Below, piece by piece: positions 1 to 10,258 of a stretch of DNA of 64,000 nt. Source of the stretch: Arthrobacter sp. MYb213 (GTDB lineage Bacteria; Actinomycetota; Actinomycetes; Actinomycetales; Micrococcaceae). The notes below the pieces were generated by a model. The model saw nothing but the letters and a program-made list of their open reading frames with translations. It searched no databases and was not told where the DNA came from. Position 1 is the first letter of the stretch; each line of letters begins with the position of its first letter. Location of the stretch: assembly GCF_002979915.1 (NCBI RefSeq), contig NZ_PCQA01000004.1, positions 186,001 through 250,000 on the forward strand, given 5' to 3'. Position numbers and translations under genes: made by a program.

Positions 1-1105
1 CACCGCGCAGGATATCCTCGGAAATTTGGCCGACTGGCTCACTGCCGACTACCTCAGAATCTTCTACTGCTTTATCTACAATGGTTCGAACCTCGGGGTT
101 AGCCTCGAACAAAGGGGACCAGTCTCCATTGTCGTCTTCTTTCGCCAACGGAATCAATGCGTGTGCACTTTCTACAACTTCAAAAGTGGTTGGGTTGATT
201 TCGAGTGAAATCTGGCCAAGCGTAGTTCCGTACTGGTGCGACTGAATAACCGGGCGTCCATCGATGTCGCAGTCGTATGCCTGGTGGGTGTGCCCGGAGA
301 AGACTGCGTCAACATTCTCATTAACATCGCGGATCAATGTTCCATAGTCGGTTTCTTCGGTGGCAATGGTGGCGCAGTCGGTGTTGTCCGAACCGTTGTG
401 AGTCAGCAAAATCAACACGTCTGCTTCGCCGTTTGCGGGATCCTCGTCAGAAAGTTGCTTGGCGACACGGTTCGCGGCTTCAAGTTCGCTTCCGAAATCA
501 AGGTTCTTAATGCCTTCTGGGCTCACCAACGAAGGAACGTCCGCGGTGACGGTGCCGATGAAGCCGACCTTAAAGCCAGCGATATCGCGAATTGCGTATT
601 CACGCAGAGCAGGTTCCTTGGTGCCCTTCTTATAAACGTTGGCGCCGAGGGCAAAATCGGCGCCTTCTTCTCCGGTTGCTTCACCGAAGCGGTCAACAAC
701 TCGTCCACTAAGATCTGCGAAACCGCGGTCAAACTCATGGTTACCAACGACCGAAACATCTAATCCACCGGCTGCGAGTGCATCAATGGTCGGATTGTCA
801 TCTTGCGAGGCGGAAGCGAAAGTGGAGGCGCCGATATTATCGCCGGAGGAGACAAATAGCGTATTTGGGTTTTCCGCTCGTTGTTCATCGACGGCGCCAG
901 CAAGTACCGCAGCACCTACCGAATCACCGTCGGCCGCGATACGACCATGAAAATCATTGATACCCAGCAGATTAAGCGTGATGTTTTCGTCCGCTGCTGG
1001 TGTTGCGGTGGTTGTTGCTTGGGCGGTCAATGCGCCCGTGGTGAGTAGGGACAAAGTAGCTAGTGATGCTAGCCCCGTGTTCCTTAGATGCCTGATTGTA
1101 GACAT
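1..1105 (-). CDS. Secreted 5'-nucleotidase / bifunctional metallophosphatase (3' end outside window)
   Basis: The gene starts at 1105 and runs off the left edge, so only about 368 codons are visible. AGGAGG lies 4 bases before the ATG. The first ~32 residues form a signal peptide ending near AQA. The metallophosphatase metal-ligand motifs appear in order: GINDFHG (D51, H53), SGDN (D89), GNHEFD (N122, H123) and, further on, SGHTHQ. This is the UshA/YfkN family, which hydrolyses extracellular nucleotides or sugar nucleotides to release phosphate and nucleosides. The C-terminal substrate-binding domain is only beginning at the window edge. Substrate specificity cannot be judged from the visible part. 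Confidence 0.93.
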   Translation of the reverse strand, partial: MSTIRHLRNTGLASLATLSLLTTGALTAQATTTATPAADENITLNLLGINDFHGRIAADGDSVGAAVLAGAVDEQRAENPNTLFVSSGDNIGASTFASASQDDNPTIDALAAGGLDVSVVGNHEFDRGFADLSGRVVDRFGEATGEEGADFALGANVYKKGTKEPALREYAIRDIAGFKVGFIGTVTADVPSLVSPEGIKNLDFGSELEAANRVAKQLSDEDPANGEADVLILLTHNGSDNTDCATIATEETDYGTLIRDVNENVDAVFSGHTHQAYDCDIDGRPVIQSHQYGTTLGQISLEINPTTFEVVESAHALIPLAKEDDNGDWSPLFEANPEVRTIVDKAVEDSEVVGSEPVGQISEDILRG

Positions 1106-1274
1106 AGGTCCTCCTAGTAGTGTGCGAGTGACATGCATCATGTCTATCGCAAGAAGGTGAACCTGTCGATGTTTTCTTATGAAATTTATCCATCGTTCTG
1201 TAAATTTTTTCGCAGACACAGGTGCTTGCTACTGCATTGGCTGTTAATTCGGCGGCCTTGGTAAACTGCAGCTC

Positions 1275-1631
1275 ATGAGTGAAACTTTGCCTCCGTGCCC
1301 AGAATGCGCCAGCGAATACACCTATGCCATGGACACCTTGTTGGTTTGCCCCGAGTGCGCCCATGAGTGGAATGCGGCTGCAGCTGCCGATGAATCCAGC
1401 GATGAAGCAAGCGCTGAGATTAAAGATGCTGTGGGCAATGTTTTGCAGGACGGCGACTCAGTCGCCATCGTGAAGACCATGAAGGTCAAGGGCGCGCAGA
1501 GTGCCCTAAAATCTGGAACTAAGGTCCGTAATATCCGGCTCACGCCTGGTAGTGGAGACCATGATATTTTTGCCAAAGTTGATGGTTTTGGACCAATGGA
1601 ATTGAAGTCGTCGATTGTGAAGAAAATCTAG
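1275..1631 (+). CDS. yjdM: PhnA/YjdM-family zinc-ribbon protein
   Basis: A 118-residue protein, the usual family length. The N-terminus holds a CPEC...CPEC zinc ribbon (C8, C11, C25, C28), followed by an acidic linker and the C-terminal PhnA domain, which starts around [13 protein letters not shown] and ends [17 protein letters not shown]. The family was named from the E. coli phosphonate region, but a role in phosphonate use is not established. Its molecular function is unknown. It is divergent from the nucleotidase gene, with about 170 bp between the two starts. The Shine-Dalgarno is weak, so the start rests on family fit. Confidence 0.9.
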   Translation: MSETLPPCPECASEYTYAMDTLLVCPECAHEWNAAAAADESSDEASAEIKDAVGNVLQDGDSVAIVKTMKVKGAQSALKSGTKVRNIRLTPGSGDHDIFAKVDGFGPMELKSSIVKKI

Positions 1632-1635
1632 TCTG

Positions 1636-1842
1636 TTAGATCTTTCGGCGACGCGGATCGCCGGCGGTGACGTGCGAGCGGTCAAGCGTACTGGTCACCA
1701 GAATCATTGCTGCAACGATGAACATCAATGAGGACGTTACCCAGCAGGTAGTCGCGATTTCACGTTGCCCAATATTCAAGGCGAGCAGGAAGACGCAGAC
1801 GCTGACGGCCAAGATTGATGAGCCGAGCAGTCGTGTCTTCAT
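1636..1842 (-). CDS. Small two-pass membrane protein
   Basis: A 68-residue protein from the ATG at 1842. An in-frame start at 1869 would add nine residues. Two hydrophobic segments (about residues 5-23 and 33-50) are followed by a short polar, arginine-rich tail (DPRRRKI). It converges on yjdM with four bases between the stop codons. No family was recognised. Neither start has a convincing ribosome-binding site, so the gene is probable rather than certain. Confidence 0.5.
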   Translation of the reverse strand: MKTRLLGSSILAVSVCVFLLALNIGQREIATTCWVTSSLMFIVAAMILVTSTLDRSHVTAGDPRRRKI

Positions 1843-2009
1843 GGTGCACCAGTTTCTGTAGAAATTCATCGGTCGCGCTCAAGTTCATACGCAAAACGCT
1901 GGACTAATAGAATTCTGCCACAGTTTATCTACTTTGAATATAAAACTTTTGGTGCAACTTTGACCTATTGCCCTCATCCTTTTGTAGGATGCCTACCTCT
2001 GGACGTGGA

Positions 2010-2720
2010 TTAGAGGCAGGATTTTAGGATCGTATTAATCGCCGTATGCTCTGCGGTAGTCATCCAAGCATCGTACTTTGCTTTGACCTGCGTCTGCCGC
2101 GAAACGTAGGCACAACGGAACTGTTTGTTCGGCGGTAGCCACGTTGCCGCGTCCTTGTCACCCTTGGAAGCATTGGCAGAACCATCCGAAGCCATTAGGT
2201 TCAGCGGGTCATTCGCGAATTCGAGTCGAATCTGCGGATCCCATTTTTGAGCACCCTTCTGCCAGGCATCCGATAGTGCGACTACGTGATCAATTTGAAC
2301 CTTCGAGCTGGTTGTCTGACCGCGCTGAAAATTGATGGTTTCACCAGTATAAGGGTCGTGGAAAACACCGCTGAGAACTACGCAGTTCACTCGGGCTTGT
2401 TTGAATACTACGTTTTCCAGATCGCGGGCCAAGGTGTCATTACGTGCATCGCAACCGTTTCGGTCTGGATCCTTCCATCCCTTGCCGAACTGGTCACGTG
2501 TGTAGCCTGTTTTTGGGGCGCGACCTTTAACTCTAATGGTCTCTAATTGCGTGAGCGACTTCGAGAATTCTTCTGGACTGCCCAGCATGGGAGATGCAGC
2601 TGGCGTAGTACTTTCGGCTTCAAAGTCAGAAAATTCGATGGATGCCAGCGAAGCGCAACCGCCCAATCCGAGGGTGCTGGCAAGTAATGCAATAGATAAA
2701 GTACGACGCAACAAGCGCAT
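2010..2720 (-). CDS. HNH endonuclease lipoprotein (DUF1524/GmrSD-type nuclease fold)
   Basis: 236 residues. A basic start and hydrophobic stretch end in a lipobox with C22 (L-G-G-C), so the protein should be exported and lipid-anchored. The C-terminal half has the ββα-metal HNH nuclease core: QIDHVVALSDAW (D144, H145), NDPLNL (from N170), NASKGD (183-188) and WLPP. This matches actinobacterial secreted HNH proteins of the DUF1524 group. Likely role, by inference: surface degradation of nucleic acid for nutrition or as a DNA barrier. The AGGAG upstream is rather far (about 11 bases) from the ATG. Confidence 0.9.
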   Translation of the reverse strand: MRLLRRTLSIALLASTLGLGGCASLASIEFSDFEAESTTPAASPMLGSPEEFSKSLTQLETIRVKGRAPKTGYTRDQFGKGWKDPDRNGCDARNDTLARDLENVVFKQARVNCVVLSGVFHDPYTGETINFQRGQTTSSKVQIDHVVALSDAWQKGAQKWDPQIRLEFANDPLNLMASDGSANASKGDKDAATWLPPNKQFRCAYVSRQTQVKAKYDAWMTTAEHTAINTILKSCL

Positions 2721-2985
2721 GCTCGGGTGGTTCTCCTGCTCAAATTAAATTCGTGGAGATACGCTCCACTCTCTGCACTATATTTTGAGCAACCGACGAA
2801 AAGACGCATTCGAATGGGTGTGGCATTGTGAGATGACTCCACTAGTGCGTGGGTAAATTTAATTTTGCACTTAGCTTGGAGTTGTTATGTGAACCAGAGA
2901 TTCTGACTCCTATTGTTTAACTTCATCCGATGAAATAATCTTTTCTAGAGCGAGGTCATAGAAGGCCATTAGAGGAGCGATACCG

Positions 2986-3564
2986 TTGAGAAAAATGCTA
3001 TCTGTATTGGCTGCGTCGATGATGGCCTTGACCGCTTGTACCGGCACTCCGGCTTCCGTGTTGGAGAAGCAGGCAGGCTTAGGAGAGCTCCAGATACGAC
3101 ACGAGCAACAACTCAGCGCTTGGGAAGCCGAACAGATCGCAATCGAATCAGGCACCTATGAAGAACCGGCTGTTTTTCTAGAAGAGGTGTTTAACGCTGT
3201 CAGAGCGGTGGATCTGCTGGGCGATGAAGTGTTGGACAACGATGGGGTGACGACGGCCATCACGAACGCTGGATACTTTAGTTTCAATGCTGAAGGTGGG
3301 GCCATGGGTGATGCCCTCGAATTTTGGGGAGAACATACTCCAGGGACCTATTGGGTGTTGTTCGCTTGCTCGGGCGAAGGACAAGTCGAAATCTCGACTT
3401 TCGCTGACGACAAACGACTCATGACAACATCGCTGGTTTGCGAACAACCGCTATCCAAGGTCAAGAAGAGCTTTGAACTCAAAACATCGGCAGAGTCGCT
3501 ACGTGTAAATATCGACCCAGAAGAAAGCGTCCGAGGCCGGTATGAAATCCATCTTTACGGATAA
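2986..3564 (+). CDS. Putative lipoprotein, function unknown
   Basis: Begins with TTG at 2986, placed by AGAGGAG eight bases upstream. The 192-residue product has a short signal peptide with lipobox L-T-A-C18. An acidic helix (about 25-60) follows, then a β-rich domain (about 95-192) in which two cysteines (FACSGEG and SLVCEQP) could form a disulfide. No family was recognised. The region around 2840-2990 is A+T-rich and could hold its promoter. Confidence 0.8.
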   Translation: MRKMLSVLAASMMALTACTGTPASVLEKQAGLGELQIRHEQQLSAWEAEQIAIESGTYEEPAVFLEEVFNAVRAVDLLGDEVLDNDGVTTAITNAGYFSFNAEGGAMGDALEFWGEHTPGTYWVLFACSGEGQVEISTFADDKRLMTTSLVCEQPLSKVKKSFELKTSAESLRVNIDPEESVRGRYEIHLYG

Positions 3565-3599
3565 TCAGCGGTGTTCATGGGTGCTCCGAGAACATGGAA

Positions 3600-4724
3600 C
3601 TACTGTCGTTGGGTTCTTGGCCGCTTAATTCGCAAGGTCCAGTAGGAGGAGACATGAACTTCCCGTTTATTTAGCTCCCAGCTACTGGCCATATATGAAA
3701 TTGCCTTTGCCATGGAGCGCTCGGCATGCACCATCACGCTAGTACTGGTGCTAGGGGGCGCGAGTCTGGAGAAGGCTTCAGAGAGCACGTCGCTGGTTCC
3801 GGGACGGAACCCATTGCGATGTACCCAGCGCAGCTCAATTCCTGACGGATGATCAATATCAAATTCACTCTCGGGGCCATCAACTTCAAGAAGTGCAACA
3901 CCCTTGGCATCTTTTCGGAGCATCCCCATGGCTACGGAGACGGCTGGTATTCCGGCCTCGTCTGCGGCGAACACATAGTTATCAACATTGTTGCTTGGAC
4001 TAAATTTTCCGCGCGATGCAGAGATGACCAACGGATCTCCTGGCTTAGCAGACGAGGCCCATGCGCTGCCAGGACCACCATCGCCGTGCAATACAAAATC
4101 GATGGCTAACTCCTCAGCCTCTTGATCGATCCACCGGATCGTATAGGAACGGGTGCAAGGAACCTTTTCGCGCGGCAGCGAGCGACGCAAGGCTTTGAGG
4201 TCGTACGGTGCTTTGAGGCCAAGTTCTGGATCAGCAAAGAAAACCTTGACGTACTGATCCGCTTTGCCATTCGGTCGGTATCCGGCAAGTTGTTTGGCGC
4301 TGGCAATAACTCGAATCATTTCTGGGCTTAGCCTTTCAACCCGTTTGACAGTGAGTACATGCTGGCCGAATCCGTGGTTAGTAGAAGATGTTGTATTGCG
4401 TTCGGATTGAAGAGACGTGTGGTCGACATCGATACCTTGGCGCATCGGTTCCTTTGAGCCCAAGGACTTTCCCAAAACGCGTCGTGCCGCGGCTATCGCA
4501 GCTGCGGCTCCGGCTTGTTGTGCGGCAAGGAGTAGCTCATCGGTTTGCACTGCGTTGAGCTCGGTACCGCTACCGCGAGCATTTTTCAGTGCTCGCTTGG
4601 CAACTTTGGCCCCGACTTTCGCACCAGATTTTTCCGCGTGGTTCAGCACCTGCAGGGTGAAGTGTTCTGGCGCCTCGACGACTAGCTGAGGTCCGTACTT
4701 ACTATGCTTATGGTGCTTAGACAT
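3600..4724 (-). CDS. Siderophore-interacting protein (SIP/ViuB family) with N-terminal extension
   Basis: 374 residues from the ATG at 4724, which has GGGGA upstream. Residues ~120-374 form a siderophore-interacting flavoprotein. This part has an FAD-binding β-barrel with the RSYTIR motif (192-197) and a C-terminal domain ending in HVSSYW. These enzymes reduce ferric siderophores in the cytoplasm to release iron. Unusually, about 120 residues precede the flavoprotein: a Lys/His-rich start, an Ala/Lys-rich helical segment and a Ser/Thr-rich linker. A longer reading frame continues upstream, but its sequence does not look coding. No siderophore transporter is adjacent. Confidence 0.88.
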   Translation of the reverse strand: MSKHHKHSKYGPQLVVEAPEHFTLQVLNHAEKSGAKVGAKVAKRALKNARGSGTELNAVQTDELLLAAQQAGAAAAIAAARRVLGKSLGSKEPMRQGIDVDHTSLQSERNTTSSTNHGFGQHVLTVKRVERLSPEMIRVIASAKQLAGYRPNGKADQYVKVFFADPELGLKAPYDLKALRRSLPREKVPCTRSYTIRWIDQEAEELAIDFVLHGDGGPGSAWASSAKPGDPLVISASRGKFSPSNNVDNYVFAADEAGIPAVSVAMGMLRKDAKGVALLEVDGPESEFDIDHPSGIELRWVHRNGFRPGTSDVLSEAFSRLAPPSTSTSVMVHAERSMAKAISYMASSWELNKREVHVSSYWTLRIKRPRTQRQ

Positions 4725-4983
4725 AACCGGTATCCCCGCTGCTCTTAATTGCCGACAATGCTCTTTCCTTGAGTGTCCGTCACGGCACGGAAACTGACAA
4801 GCCCCCGGCTTTTGAAGTCGCCGGTTTGGCGAGCCGACAGCGTCAACTATTGAACTTTGACCACCTGAGGGAAGACAGAACAACCAAGATGTTTTCGCTG
4901 AGTCCCGGCTGAAAGCTCACTGAGATTGCTAGCCAGAATGAGATCACGTGCCTAGGCTGGAAAATGGGCGAAAGGAGCATCCC

Positions 4984-5757
4984 ATGAAAAAAATTCTCAT
5001 GGTTCTAACTAGCGTTTCCGAAATTGAAGAGACCGGAGAGAAGACGGGGTACAACGTAGCTGAAGCTGCGCACCCATGGAAGGTCTTCAAGGATTCCGGG
5101 CATTTTGTTGATTTTGCTTCCATTAAGGGAGGCCAACCGCCACAAGATACCGTGGATGAGGATGATCCAATCCAGGTGGCCTTCACTCAAGATGAGACCA
5201 CACGGGCAGGTCTATACAACACCGCACGGGTTGAAGTTGTTGATCCGGAGCAGTATGACGGCGTATATCTTGTCGGTGGCCACGGCACCATGTGGGACTT
5301 CCCAGATAGCGACGGCCTACAAAAACTCGTGGGTAGCATCTACGACTCAGGCGGATTAGTCGGAGCCGTTTGTCATGGTCCGGCCGGGCTAGTCAATGTC
5401 GAACTGAAGAACGGTTTGCGACTTGTCGAAGGTCGAACCGTCGCGGCATTCACCAACGATGAAGAAGTAGCAGTAGGCAAGGAGAAGGTCGTTCCATTCC
5501 TGCTGCAGGACAAGCTCGTCGAGCAGGGCGCGACCCATGAGGCTGCCGACAACTTTGAAGAAAAGGTTGTTGTCGACGAACGTCTGGTCACAGGCCAGAA
5601 TCCTGCATCAGCAGGAGGTGTCGCCAAGGAAATGGAGAAGCTCTTCGCGGAGGCGATCCATCAGGAGAAGGCAGCCGAGCAGAACGATGCCGAGGATCTG
5701 CGAGCGGCGCATGACTCCAAGAAATCGGCATCGCATAAGGAGCGCGAGGGACACTAA
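4984..5757 (+). CDS. DJ-1/PfpI-family protein (Hsp31-like, putative glyoxalase III/deglycase)
   Basis: The start at 4984 is fixed by AAAGGAG six bases upstream; an upstream in-frame ATG at 4948 has none. The 257-residue protein has the class I glutamine-amidotransferase-like fold. VGGHGTMWDFP precedes the nucleophile elbow GAVCHGPAG, with C130 followed by H131. This is the Hsp31-like branch, associated with methylglyoxal detoxification and protein quality control. The tail after ~residue 230 is long, charged and rich in Lys/Glu/Ala, probably disordered. A strong hairpin follows the stop codon. Confidence 0.92.
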   Translation: MKKILMVLTSVSEIEETGEKTGYNVAEAAHPWKVFKDSGHFVDFASIKGGQPPQDTVDEDDPIQVAFTQDETTRAGLYNTARVEVVDPEQYDGVYLVGGHGTMWDFPDSDGLQKLVGSIYDSGGLVGAVCHGPAGLVNVELKNGLRLVEGRTVAAFTNDEEVAVGKEKVVPFLLQDKLVEQGATHEAADNFEEKVVVDERLVTGQNPASAGGVAKEMEKLFAEAIHQEKAAEQNDAEDLRAAHDSKKSASHKEREGH

Positions 5758-5814
5758 CGTTCCGTTCCGTGAGAACTAGCTTCGCGCTTCTCACTTCCGA
5801 AAAACCTAGAATTT

Positions 5815-5855
5815 GGGTCGGGGTGGCAGATGATATTTATCTGCCACCCCGACCC
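5815..5855 (+). terminator. Rho-independent terminator after the PfpI-family gene
   Basis: A perfect 17-bp inverted repeat (5815-5831 with 5839-5855), very G+C-rich, with a 7-base loop, is followed by ATTTTG. It lies 57 bases past the stop codon. Confidence 0.9.
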
Positions 5856-6042
5856 ATTTTGCATTAATCAGCAGTCGTTGGAATCCATGGATACACGCGT
5901 GCGCGCAGTTGGCGTGTTTTGCCAGACCTAGTGCAGTGGTGGCCGCAAAGGGGCCAAACTGCAATCCAGCCGTGCTGGTATGACGCTAACGCCTGTCGTT
6001 ACAGTTGAAGGACTGTTCGTTCAGGCTCCTGAGGAGGAAATC

Positions 6043-6654
6043 ATGCGACCTCAACGGATTTCTCAACTACCCATAGCGTTGGGGCTCGGAATACTTTTCC
6101 TTGTTGTCGGGTGTAGCGCGAACGATGGTGAAGGTGCGACCGAAAGTTCTGCGCCGCCGGCCACTAGTCAGAGCTCAAGTCCAGTACAAGAATCGCCATC
6201 TCCCGCCAGTTCCGCCACCGCCAGTGCGAGCAGCTCAACGTCGGCGACCAGCGCCAGTTTGACACTGTTTTACGTAGCGGTAGGCGACGCGGGTAAAGCA
6301 GGACCCGAAATTGGCTGCGGTGACTCGCTAGTTGCTACCGAAACCGGGCCAAAAGAATTCACTAACCAGGTCGAGGCATCGATAACGGCACTGCTTGCGA
6401 ACGATGCCCAGGAGCTAGGAAGTTCTGGGTTACGCAATGCGCTGGCAGCCTCGGACCTCGAATACGTGTCGTCCATGGTGGACGGTGATGTGGTGACGGT
6501 CCGGCTAAACGGTGCAGTCAGTTCGAGTGGCACTTGCGATGATCCGCGTATTGTCGAACAGCTCAAGTACACGGCAATGACTGCAGCGGGTACCGGGCAA
6601 GCCGAGATCTTGGTGGAGGGCGAGAAAATTGAAGAGACGCTCAGTTCCAAATGA
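6043..6654 (+). CDS. GerMN-domain lipoprotein
   Basis: The start at 6043 is set by AGGAGG five bases upstream; the frame is open further up but lacks such a site. The 203-residue product has a signal peptide with lipobox V-V-G-C. A Ser/Ala/Thr/Pro linker of about 45 residues suits crossing the thick cell wall. The GerMN domain (about 73-195) has features such as LTLFYVAVGD, GCGDSLV and VDGDVVTVRLNG. GerMN domains occur in spore germination protein GerM and in actinobacterial cell-surface lipoproteins such as LpqB. No spore role is implied here. Confidence 0.85.
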   Translation: MRPQRISQLPIALGLGILFLVVGCSANDGEGATESSAPPATSQSSSPVQESPSPASSATASASSSTSATSASLTLFYVAVGDAGKAGPEIGCGDSLVATETGPKEFTNQVEASITALLANDAQELGSSGLRNALAASDLEYVSSMVDGDVVTVRLNGAVSSSGTCDDPRIVEQLKYTAMTAAGTGQAEILVEGEKIEETLSSK

Positions 6655-6666
6655 CCGGGATGCAAA

Positions 6667-6705
6667 AAACGGTGGTCTTCCTCAAATTGAGGAAGACCAC
6701 CGTTT
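6667..6705. terminator. Bidirectional terminator between the GerMN gene and purL
   Basis: A near-perfect 19-bp inverted repeat lies between convergent genes. A run of A on the left and CGTTT on the right give U-rich ends in both directions. Confidence 0.85.
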
Positions 6706-6723
6706 CAGAGCAGTAACTAAGGC

Positions 6724-9039
6724 TTAGCCGAAGTACTTGATCATGGTGCCTTCGTGCGCTTCGCGTAGGTCCTCGACAGACACGGTGAATTCACCTTGTA
6801 CTTCAAGAGACTTTGACTGCGCATCGACGATGCCCAAACGTGCCACGGTAACGCCGCGTGCGCTGGTCATGTCGTTGAAGCGAACTTCTTCGCTACGTGG
6901 AACTGCAACCACAGCACGCGACTGCGACTCGGAGAACAAGGTAGTGAAGGAATCGAGTCCATCACGCTTCTTGATGTCATCCAAAGCTACGCGTGCGCCA
7001 ACACCGTAGCGCAGAACCATTTCTGACAGGGCAGCTGCAAGGCCACCTTCAGATAGGTCGTGTGCTGCGTCGATCATGCCGTCGCGGCTGGCGTTGATCA
7101 GGATCTCACCGAGTTCCTTCTCAACGTCTAGGTCAACCTTCGGAGGCAGGCCGCCGAGGTGTCCACGCAGGTTGGCGAACTCCGAACCGTCTAGCTCGTC
7201 GAAGGTCTTACCAATAAGGTAGATTGCCTGTCCGTCTGCATCCTCGCGCCAGCCCGAAGGAGTGCGACGTGCGACATCATCAAGCTTGCCCAGGGTCGCA
7301 ACCACCGGAGTTGGGTGGATTGCGGTGGTGCCAGTCTGGTTGTACAAGGACACGTTACCGCCGGTGACCGGAACGCCGAGCACCTGGCAGGCGTCAGATA
7401 GTCCGCGGATACCTTCTGCCAGCTGCCACATCACATCCGGATCCTCGGGGGATCCATAGTTCAGGCAGTCGGAAACGGCAATCGGGATCGCGCCGGAGGT
7501 AGCGACGTTACGGTAGGACTCGGCCAAAGCCAGCTGGGCCCCTAGGTAAGGGTCCAGGTAGGTGTAGCGGCCGTTAGCATCGGTAGCGATGGCTACGCCT
7601 AGGCCGGTTTCCTCATCGATACGGACAACGCCAGCATCATCCGGGGAAGACAAGGCGGTGTTACCGCCAACGTAGCGGTCATACTGGCGGGTGATCCACG
7701 ATTTGTCGCACATGTTCGGGCTGGCGATGAGTTCGAGTACCGCAGCCTTGATCTCATCTCCGGTAGCTGGCAAGTTCTTGCCGGCGTCCGAAGCCTTGAA
7801 AGTGTCGGCCTGCAGTGCGTCCTGCCACTGTGGGCGTGCGTAGGGGCGGTCATATTCCGGACCGTCTACTGCCACGGTGCTTGGGTCAACGTCTACGATG
7901 ACCTCACCGTTCCAGGTGATGGTCAGTCGGTTATCGTCGGTGACCTCGCCAAGCCAGGAGTATTCCACGGCGTACTTATCCATCACGGCTTCAAAAGCCT
8001 TGACGTTATCCGGGGTGACCACGGCCATCATGCGTTCCTGAGACTCTGACATCAGGATCTCGCCTGGGGTCAGGGTTGGGTCGCGCAGTAGGACGCTGGT
8101 CAGTTCGACGTTCATGCCACCGTCGCCGTTGGCTGCCAATTCACTGGTGGCGCAGGAGATACCCGCGGCGCCCAGATCCTGGATACCTTCAACAAGTGAA
8201 GCCTTGAACAGTTCCAGACAGCACTCGATGAGTACCTTCTCGGCGAACGGGTCGCCAACCTGTACCGCTGGGCGCTTGGATGGCTTGGTGTCATCAAATG
8301 ATTCCGAAGCCAGCACCGAGGCGCCGCCGATGCCGTCGCCACCGGTGCGTGCGCCGAAGAGTACGACCTTGTTGCCCACGCCCGAGGCGTTAGCCAGGCG
8401 GAGATCTTCGTGGCGCAGTGCGCCCACGGCTAGTGCGTTCACCAGTGGGTTGCCCTGGTAAATCGGGTCGAAGACGGTTTCGCCGCCAATGTTTGGCAGA
8501 CCCAGTGAGTTGCCGTAGCTACCGATACCGGAGACCACACCGTGTACCACACGCTGGGAATCCGGGTGGTCGATTGCGCCGAAACGCAAGGGATCCATCA
8601 CTGCAATTGGGCGTGCGCCCATGGAGATGATGTCGCGCACGATACCGCCGATGCCGGTAGCAGCACCCTGGTGCGGCTCAACAAACGAAGGGGAGTTGTG
8701 CGATTCGATCTTGAAGGTGACGGCCCAGCCGTCGCCCAAGTTGGTGACACCGGCGTTTTCGCCCATGCCGACCATCAGGTCCTTCTTCATCTCCGGGGTG
8801 ACCTTCTGGCCAAACTGGCGCAGGTGGTTCTTGGTGGACTTGTACGAGCAATGCTCGGACCACATCACCGAGTACATGGCCAGCTCAGCCGCGGTTGGAC
8901 GACGTCCCAAGATCTTCACGATCTCGGCAAACTCATTGTCCTTCAGGCCTAGCTCGGCCCATGGAAGTTCCACCTTTGGGGTGGCTGCGGCGTTCTCGAC
9001 GGTGTCGATATTAAATTCTTTGGTGGCTTCTAGGCTCAT
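6724..9039 (-). CDS. purL: Phosphoribosylformylglycinamidine synthase subunit II
   Basis: A 771-residue small-type PurL, the catalytic synthetase subunit for the fourth step of purine synthesis (FGAR + ATP + ammonia to FGAM). The N-terminus carries the family signature [10 protein letters not shown], followed by glycine-rich PurM-like domains ([38 protein letters not shown]). A second repeat of the fold occupies the C-terminal half ([29 protein letters not shown]). Its start overlaps the purQ stop by four bases (ATGA), so translation is coupled. With PurQ and PurS it forms the three-protein complex typical of Gram-positive bacteria. Confidence 0.98.
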   Translation of the reverse strand: MSLEATKEFNIDTVENAAATPKVELPWAELGLKDNEFAEIVKILGRRPTAAELAMYSVMWSEHCSYKSTKNHLRQFGQKVTPEMKKDLMVGMGENAGVTNLGDGWAVTFKIESHNSPSFVEPHQGAATGIGGIVRDIISMGARPIAVMDPLRFGAIDHPDSQRVVHGVVSGIGSYGNSLGLPNIGGETVFDPIYQGNPLVNALAVGALRHEDLRLANASGVGNKVVLFGARTGGDGIGGASVLASESFDDTKPSKRPAVQVGDPFAEKVLIECCLELFKASLVEGIQDLGAAGISCATSELAANGDGGMNVELTSVLLRDPTLTPGEILMSESQERMMAVVTPDNVKAFEAVMDKYAVEYSWLGEVTDDNRLTITWNGEVIVDVDPSTVAVDGPEYDRPYARPQWQDALQADTFKASDAGKNLPATGDEIKAAVLELIASPNMCDKSWITRQYDRYVGGNTALSSPDDAGVVRIDEETGLGVAIATDANGRYTYLDPYLGAQLALAESYRNVATSGAIPIAVSDCLNYGSPEDPDVMWQLAEGIRGLSDACQVLGVPVTGGNVSLYNQTGTTAIHPTPVVATLGKLDDVARRTPSGWREDADGQAIYLIGKTFDELDGSEFANLRGHLGGLPPKVDLDVEKELGEILINASRDGMIDAAHDLSEGGLAAALSEMVLRYGVGARVALDDIKKRDGLDSFTTLFSESQSRAVVAVPRSEEVRFNDMTSARGVTVARLGIVDAQSKSLEVQGEFTVSVEDLREAHEGTMIKYFG

Positions 9040-9788
9040 TTTTTGCCTCCAACAAGGTGGGTCAAAACACTGGTGAAGAACGTCAGCCCGTCGGTACCAC
9101 GGTGATCTGGACCGAAACCGGCTTCGATGGCGTGCTCTGGGTGCGGCATCAGGCCGACCACGTTGCCCGCCTCGTTGGTGATGCCGGCGATCGAACGGCG
9201 CGAGCCGTTAGGATTCCAGCCCACGTAGCTAAAGGCCACGCGGTTTTCGGCTTCGAGCATGTCCAGGGTCTTCTCGTCAGCCACGTACTGACCGTCCTGG
9301 TTCTTCAGCACGATGGTGATCTCCTGGCCGGCTTCGTAGCCGTTGGTCCAGGCGGTCTGATTGTTCTCAACGCGCAACAGCTGGTCACGGCAGAGGAACT
9401 TCAGGTGATCATTTTTAATCATCGAACCGGGCAGCAAATGCGACTCGGTGAGGATCTGGAAACCATTGCAGATACCCAAGACCGGAAGCTTCGCCTCCGA
9501 ATTTGCGGCATCAACAATCTTGTCCATCATGGGTGCGAAGCGGGAGATCGCTCCGGCGCGCAGGTAATCGCCATAGGAGAATCCGCCGGGGATCACCACG
9601 GCGTCAACATCCTGCAAATCGGTGTCGGCGTGCCACAAGGACACCGCTTCGGCACCGGCAGCGCGAACCGCACGAGCGGCGTCACGGTCATCGAGGGTGC
9701 CCGGGAAGGTCACCACACCGATGCGTGCACCAGAAAGTTGCGTAGTTGGCGTTGAGTAATCGCCAATTAAAGGAAGTTCGGTGCTCAT
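9036..9788 (-). CDS. purQ: Phosphoribosylformylglycinamidine synthase glutaminase subunit
   Basis: A 250-residue class I glutamine amidotransferase. The nucleophile lies in LGICNGFQ (C107), the [13 protein letters not shown] motif precedes it, and the His-Glu pair is in PHPEHAIE near the C-terminus. It supplies ammonia to PurL. About 20 residues precede the usual start of the fold ([10 protein letters not shown]), a mild N-terminal extension. Its ATG shares one base with the purS stop codon (TAATG), and its end overlaps purL. Confidence 0.98.
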   Translation of the reverse strand: MSTELPLIGDYSTPTTQLSGARIGVVTFPGTLDDRDAARAVRAAGAEAVSLWHADTDLQDVDAVVIPGGFSYGDYLRAGAISRFAPMMDKIVDAANSEAKLPVLGICNGFQILTESHLLPGSMIKNDHLKFLCRDQLLRVENNQTAWTNGYEAGQEITIVLKNQDGQYVADEKTLDMLEAENRVAFSYVGWNPNGSRRSIAGITNEAGNVVGLMPHPEHAIEAGFGPDHRGTDGLTFFTSVLTHLVGGKK

Positions 9789-10039
9789 TAGTCTGCGACG
9801 ACCTCGACGTTGACAACGTCTTCGATGACCGGGTTAGAAAGCAGAGTTTCTGCAGCTTCGCGCGCCTGGGCGAGAATTTCGTCGGTCACCTCGCCATCGA
9901 CAAAGAGTTCGAAACGCTTGCCCTGACGGACAGCTTCGAAGGAGGTGAAGCCTAAGCGGGGAAGTGCTCCCGCGATGGCCTTGCCCTGAGGGTCAAGGAT
10001 TTCTGGCTTGAGCATGACATCTACAACGATGCGGGGCAT
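9788..10039 (-). CDS. purS: Phosphoribosylformylglycinamidine synthase subunit PurS
   Basis: An 83-residue protein of typical length with the family pattern [18 protein letters not shown]...LPRLGF and VRQGKRFEL. PurS dimerises and links PurQ to PurL in the FGAM synthase complex. It is the first gene of the purSQL operon, with AGGAGA eight bases upstream of the ATG. The ~220 bp upstream is shared with the divergent ychJ gene. No purine riboswitch was seen there. Confidence 0.97.
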   Translation of the reverse strand: MPRIVVDVMLKPEILDPQGKAIAGALPRLGFTSFEAVRQGKRFELFVDGEVTDEILAQAREAAETLLSNPVIEDVVNVEVVAD

Positions 10040-10258
10040 CCGGCATATCTCCTGTTGGCGAGGTTAAGTTAAATGCCACACGGAGATGCCGTCTCACACC
10101 AGGGGGATTTGGCGCTCCGCGAGCTTGCTTGATTAGTCTACCGGGTAAGCGAGAGGTAAAACGCATAGGTGTGTATAAGCACAGTGCTAGCTCGTTATAA
10201 GTCATGTGATCTTCGGCTCGTAAGCTGGGGGACCGTACCTCCCAAGTAAACTAAAAAC

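Noticed and set aside
8542-9755. Long plus-strand frames opposite purL and purQ (for example 9057-9755)
   Set aside because: They are antisense shadows of well-identified purine genes and show no domain of their own.
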